The notes beneath the pieces were generated by a model, which was not told where the DNA came from, made no database searches, and saw only the letters and a list, made by a program, of their open reading frames with translations. Shown here piece after piece: positions 5,123 through 6,885 of a stretch of 6,885 nt of DNA; positions within the stretch are counted from its first letter, which is position 1; every line of letters begins with the position of its first letter. The translations under genes were made by a program, and so were the position numbers. The stretch comes from Paracoccaceae bacterium (GTDB lineage Bacteria > Pseudomonadota > Alphaproteobacteria > Rhodobacterales > Rhodobacteraceae), in NCBI GenBank assembly GCA_002746395.1, contig NVXA01000003.1, forward strand, positions 75,308-82,192. The letters run 5' to 3'.

Positions 5123-6622
5123 ATGTGGGTAGAACTTCAATTTTTGAGGGCGGAATTCGATTCGCCCGAACGGCAACTGCTCGGGCTGTCGGATATGGAA
5201 ACGGTCTCGATTTCGGGGCGTAACTATCTGCTGGCCGCAGGCGCGGCCGATGCAGGGTTAAGCAGTTATGAAATCCTTAACGACGGGTCGCTGGTGGCCA
5301 GTGATGATGTGCTGTGGTCAACGTCTTCGGGAACCGAGGCGGTCTCGGACCTAAGCGTTTTTACCATTGGCGCTTCGACGTACCTGTTGCCCACGGGCAA
5401 AGCGGACGATAACCAAACCATCTATGAAATCGGTGCGGATGGCGGGTTTGCGGTGGCGAACACCTATGTGGATGCGGCGTCAACCTATGCGAAATGGGAA
5501 ATTGCGACGGTGGTGGAGGCCGGCGGGAACAGCTATCTCTACGGCTCCATCTGGGGGCAGGGCGGTTTCTTCCGGTTTGATCTGCAAGCGGGTGGGGCGT
5601 TGTCGAACCCGTTCCTGCAAAACGATACGATTGGCATGTATCTGGGCGATGTCAGCGCGATTGAATCGGGCGTGCTGCATGGCAAAACATTCGTTTTCGT
5701 CGCCTCCGCATTGGACGCAGGTTTTCACAGCTTTGAAATCGGGGTGGGTGGCGCGTTAAACCTGCTGGATACGGTCGCGGCGCCGGACATCGGGTTCAGC
5801 GGCATCACGGCGATGGCTGCGGTTGATGTGGGCGCGCGGGCTTTTGTGATTGTGGCCTCGGCTGGAACCGACAGCTTGCTGGTGATGCGCGTTTCGGAAT
5901 GGGGCACGATGAAATTGGTGGACCGATTGGTGGACACAAACGACACCCGTTTCGCAGGCGTTTCGGCGCTGGAGGTGTTCGAGGCTGACGGCAGATATTT
6001 CTTGCTGGCGGGCGGGGCAGATGACGGGATCACCTTGTTCGAGGTCACCTATAAAGGCCAACTGGATATTTTGGCAACCGTGGCAGACACAGCCGATATG
6101 ACCTTGCAAAATGTCACGGATATCGAGGCAACAGTGATCGGCAGCACCGTGAATATTTTCGTCAGTAGTGCGACAGATCAAGGTTTCACGCAGTTTTCCA
6201 TGAATATTCCGAACGGCTCCAACATTATTCGTGGCGGGGCGGTTGTTGATATTCTGACAGGCACGGCGCAAAGCGACACGATTTTCGGCCATGGTCGTAA
6301 TGACGAGCTGCGTGGAATGGGTGGCGATGACCGCCTGATTGACGGGCGCGGAAACGATAAACTATGGGGCGGTGCGGGGGCGGATGTGTTTGAATTCGTT
6401 GCAGACGGGCGCAAAGACTACATCATGGATTATGAAATTGGCGTTGATAAGATCGACCTACGCGACGCTGCAATGCTGTATTATTACCAAGACATTACCT
6501 TCACCCCGACGGCGGATGGCGCGATGCTGGCATACGGCGATGACCAACTGGTTCTTACCACCATGGATGCCACGTCGTTGACGATCGACATGTTCACGCA
6601 GGATGATTTTATCTTCGGTTAA
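5123..6622 (+). CDS. Predicted seven-bladed propeller protein with C-terminal RTX repeats (type I secreted)
   Basis: The 499-residue acidic product has no N-terminal signal peptide. Residues 22-370 hold seven degenerate repeats of about 51 residues (22-73, 74-126, 127-176, 177-227, 228-279, 280-330, 331-370). Each has a pattern like V-x-x-hydrophobic-x3-G-x-x-(Y/F)-hydrophobic3-A-(S/G)-x2-D-x-G followed by a strand, a G-x-L turn, and often a D-T ending. I read this as a seven-bladed beta-propeller. Residues 379-423 are five RTX nonapeptides in register (for example [24 protein letters not shown]), expected to bind calcium in a beta-roll. A flank typical of type I secretion substrates follows ([19 protein letters not shown], then VDKIDLRD), ending DDFIFG. 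Calcium-triggered folding after export is the family expectation. The role is unknown. The start is ATG 5123 because of AGGAGGGG six bases upstream; a GTG at 5087 is also in frame. No secretion ABC transporter lies in the window. Confidence 0.88.
   Translation: MWVELQFLRAEFDSPERQLLGLSDMETVSISGRNYLLAAGAADAGLSSYEILNDGSLVASDDVLWSTSSGTEAVSDLSVFTIGASTYLLPTGKADDNQTIYEIGADGGFAVANTYVDAASTYAKWEIATVVEAGGNSYLYGSIWGQGGFFRFDLQAGGALSNPFLQNDTIGMYLGDVSAIESGVLHGKTFVFVASALDAGFHSFEIGVGGALNLLDTVAAPDIGFSGITAMAAVDVGARAFVIVASAGTDSLLVMRVSEWGTMKLVDRLVDTNDTRFAGVSALEVFEADGRYFLLAGGADDGITLFEVTYKGQLDILATVADTADMTLQNVTDIEATVIGSTVNIFVSSATDQGFTQFSMNIPNGSNIIRGGAVVDILTGTAQSDTIFGHGRNDELRGMGGDDRLIDGRGNDKLWGGAGADVFEFVADGRKDYIMDYEIGVDKIDLRDAAMLYYYQDITFTPTADGAMLAYGDDQLVLTTMDATSLTIDMFTQDDFIFG
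6619..6622. other. TTAA shared by two convergent stop codons (RTX / truA)
   Basis: TAA at 6620-6622 ends the rightward propeller-RTX gene, and TAA on the minus strand (6621-6619) ends truA. The coding regions overlap by the palindrome TTAA, exactly as at the other convergent junction in this window. Confidence 0.95.
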
Positions 6623-6885
6623 GCGAAGGGATTTTCTGGGTAAGTGACCGCCGCCAAATACAGGCCATGAGGCGGGCAAACAGGCCCACATTCTGCACGA
6701 TCCATGGCTTCCAACGCGTGTTTCACACGTTCAGGCACCCAAGCACCTGCGCCGACACGTTCTAATGTGCCGACAAAACTGCGTACTTGGTTGTGCAGGA
6801 AACTGCGGGCGCGAACGTGGAAGCGGTATTCAACCCCGCCGGAATATTCCAGCGTTTCGATCCGCAATTCATCCAACGTCTTAAC
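6619..6885 (-). CDS. truA: tRNA pseudouridine synthase A, C-terminal part (5' end outside window)
   Basis: TruA converts uridines 38-40 of the tRNA anticodon stem-loop to pseudouridine. The visible 88 residues run from [14 protein letters not shown] to the stop codon and match the end of the family: the VKTLD segment, [24 protein letters not shown], the [19 protein letters not shown] block that closes the catalytic domain, and a short tail. The [13 protein letters not shown] helix and GLYL strand are the most diagnostic. The catalytic Asp lies in the missing N-terminal portion. The frame stays open to the window edge, so this is truncation by the window and not a broken gene; an in-frame TTG at 6876-6874 is an internal Leu, not a start. 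Confidence 0.93.
   Translation of the reverse strand, partial: VKTLDELRIETLEYSGGVEYRFHVRARSFLHNQVRSFVGTLERVGAGAWVPERVKHALEAMDRAECGPVCPPHGLYLAAVTYPENPFA

Noticed and set aside
5756..6292. 178-codon minus-strand open frame inside the propeller-RTX gene
   Set aside because: It is antisense to the repeat region, whose protein repeats are clear on the plus strand; no start signal or domain is seen.
6339..6450. DNA-level repeat array in the RTX region
   Set aside because: The nonapeptides repeat in protein but the DNA copies are too diverged to form a direct-repeat array; only short shared words such as GACGGGCGC occur.

Overview
The window looks like a chromosomal segment of an alphaproteobacterium, probably of the Rhodobacterales (Roseobacter-like). 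This rests on protein character: the YchF and TrpA sequences, a trpA not adjacent to trpB, an RTX-type secreted protein, and moderately GC-rich coding DNA. I have run no searches, so the taxonomy is inference. There are seven protein genes, two of them cut by the window edges. I see no tRNA, rRNA, insertion sequence, CRISPR array or phage gene.

Layout from left to right. (1) 1-456 (+) is the C-terminal part of a HAD-superfamily hydrolase. (2) 506-1540 (+) is a secreted zinc metallopeptidase of the DUF4344 type, in distinctly AT-richer DNA and starting with TTG. (3) 1561-2352 (-) is trpA, with every catalytic position aligned to the Salmonella numbering. (4) 2353-2516 is a divergent control region with small dyads and a repeated hexamer. 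(5) 2517-3344 (+) is a PhzF-fold isomerase-like protein. (6) 3341-3751 (-) is a PhnB-type VOC/glyoxalase-fold protein. (7) 3874-4971 (+) is the universal P-loop NTPase YchF. (8) 5123-6622 (+) is a large acidic protein with seven degenerate ~51-residue repeats, which I read as a seven-bladed beta-propeller, followed by five RTX nonapeptides and a type I secretion-like C-terminus. (9) 6619-6885 (-) is the C-terminal part of truA.

The genes do not form one pathway. Housekeeping genes (trpA, ychF, truA) alternate with accessory ones (the DUF4344 peptidase and the propeller-RTX protein), and orientation switches repeatedly, so most genes are probably transcribed alone. The most interesting part is 4972-6622. 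The propeller-RTX gene has a strong Shine-Dalgarno whose 5' half is locked in a perfect 8-bp hairpin, which suggests translational control of a secreted protein of unrecognised function. A second curiosity is that two convergent gene pairs (PhzF/VOC and propeller-RTX/truA) each overlap by exactly four bases, TTAA, which supplies both stop codons.
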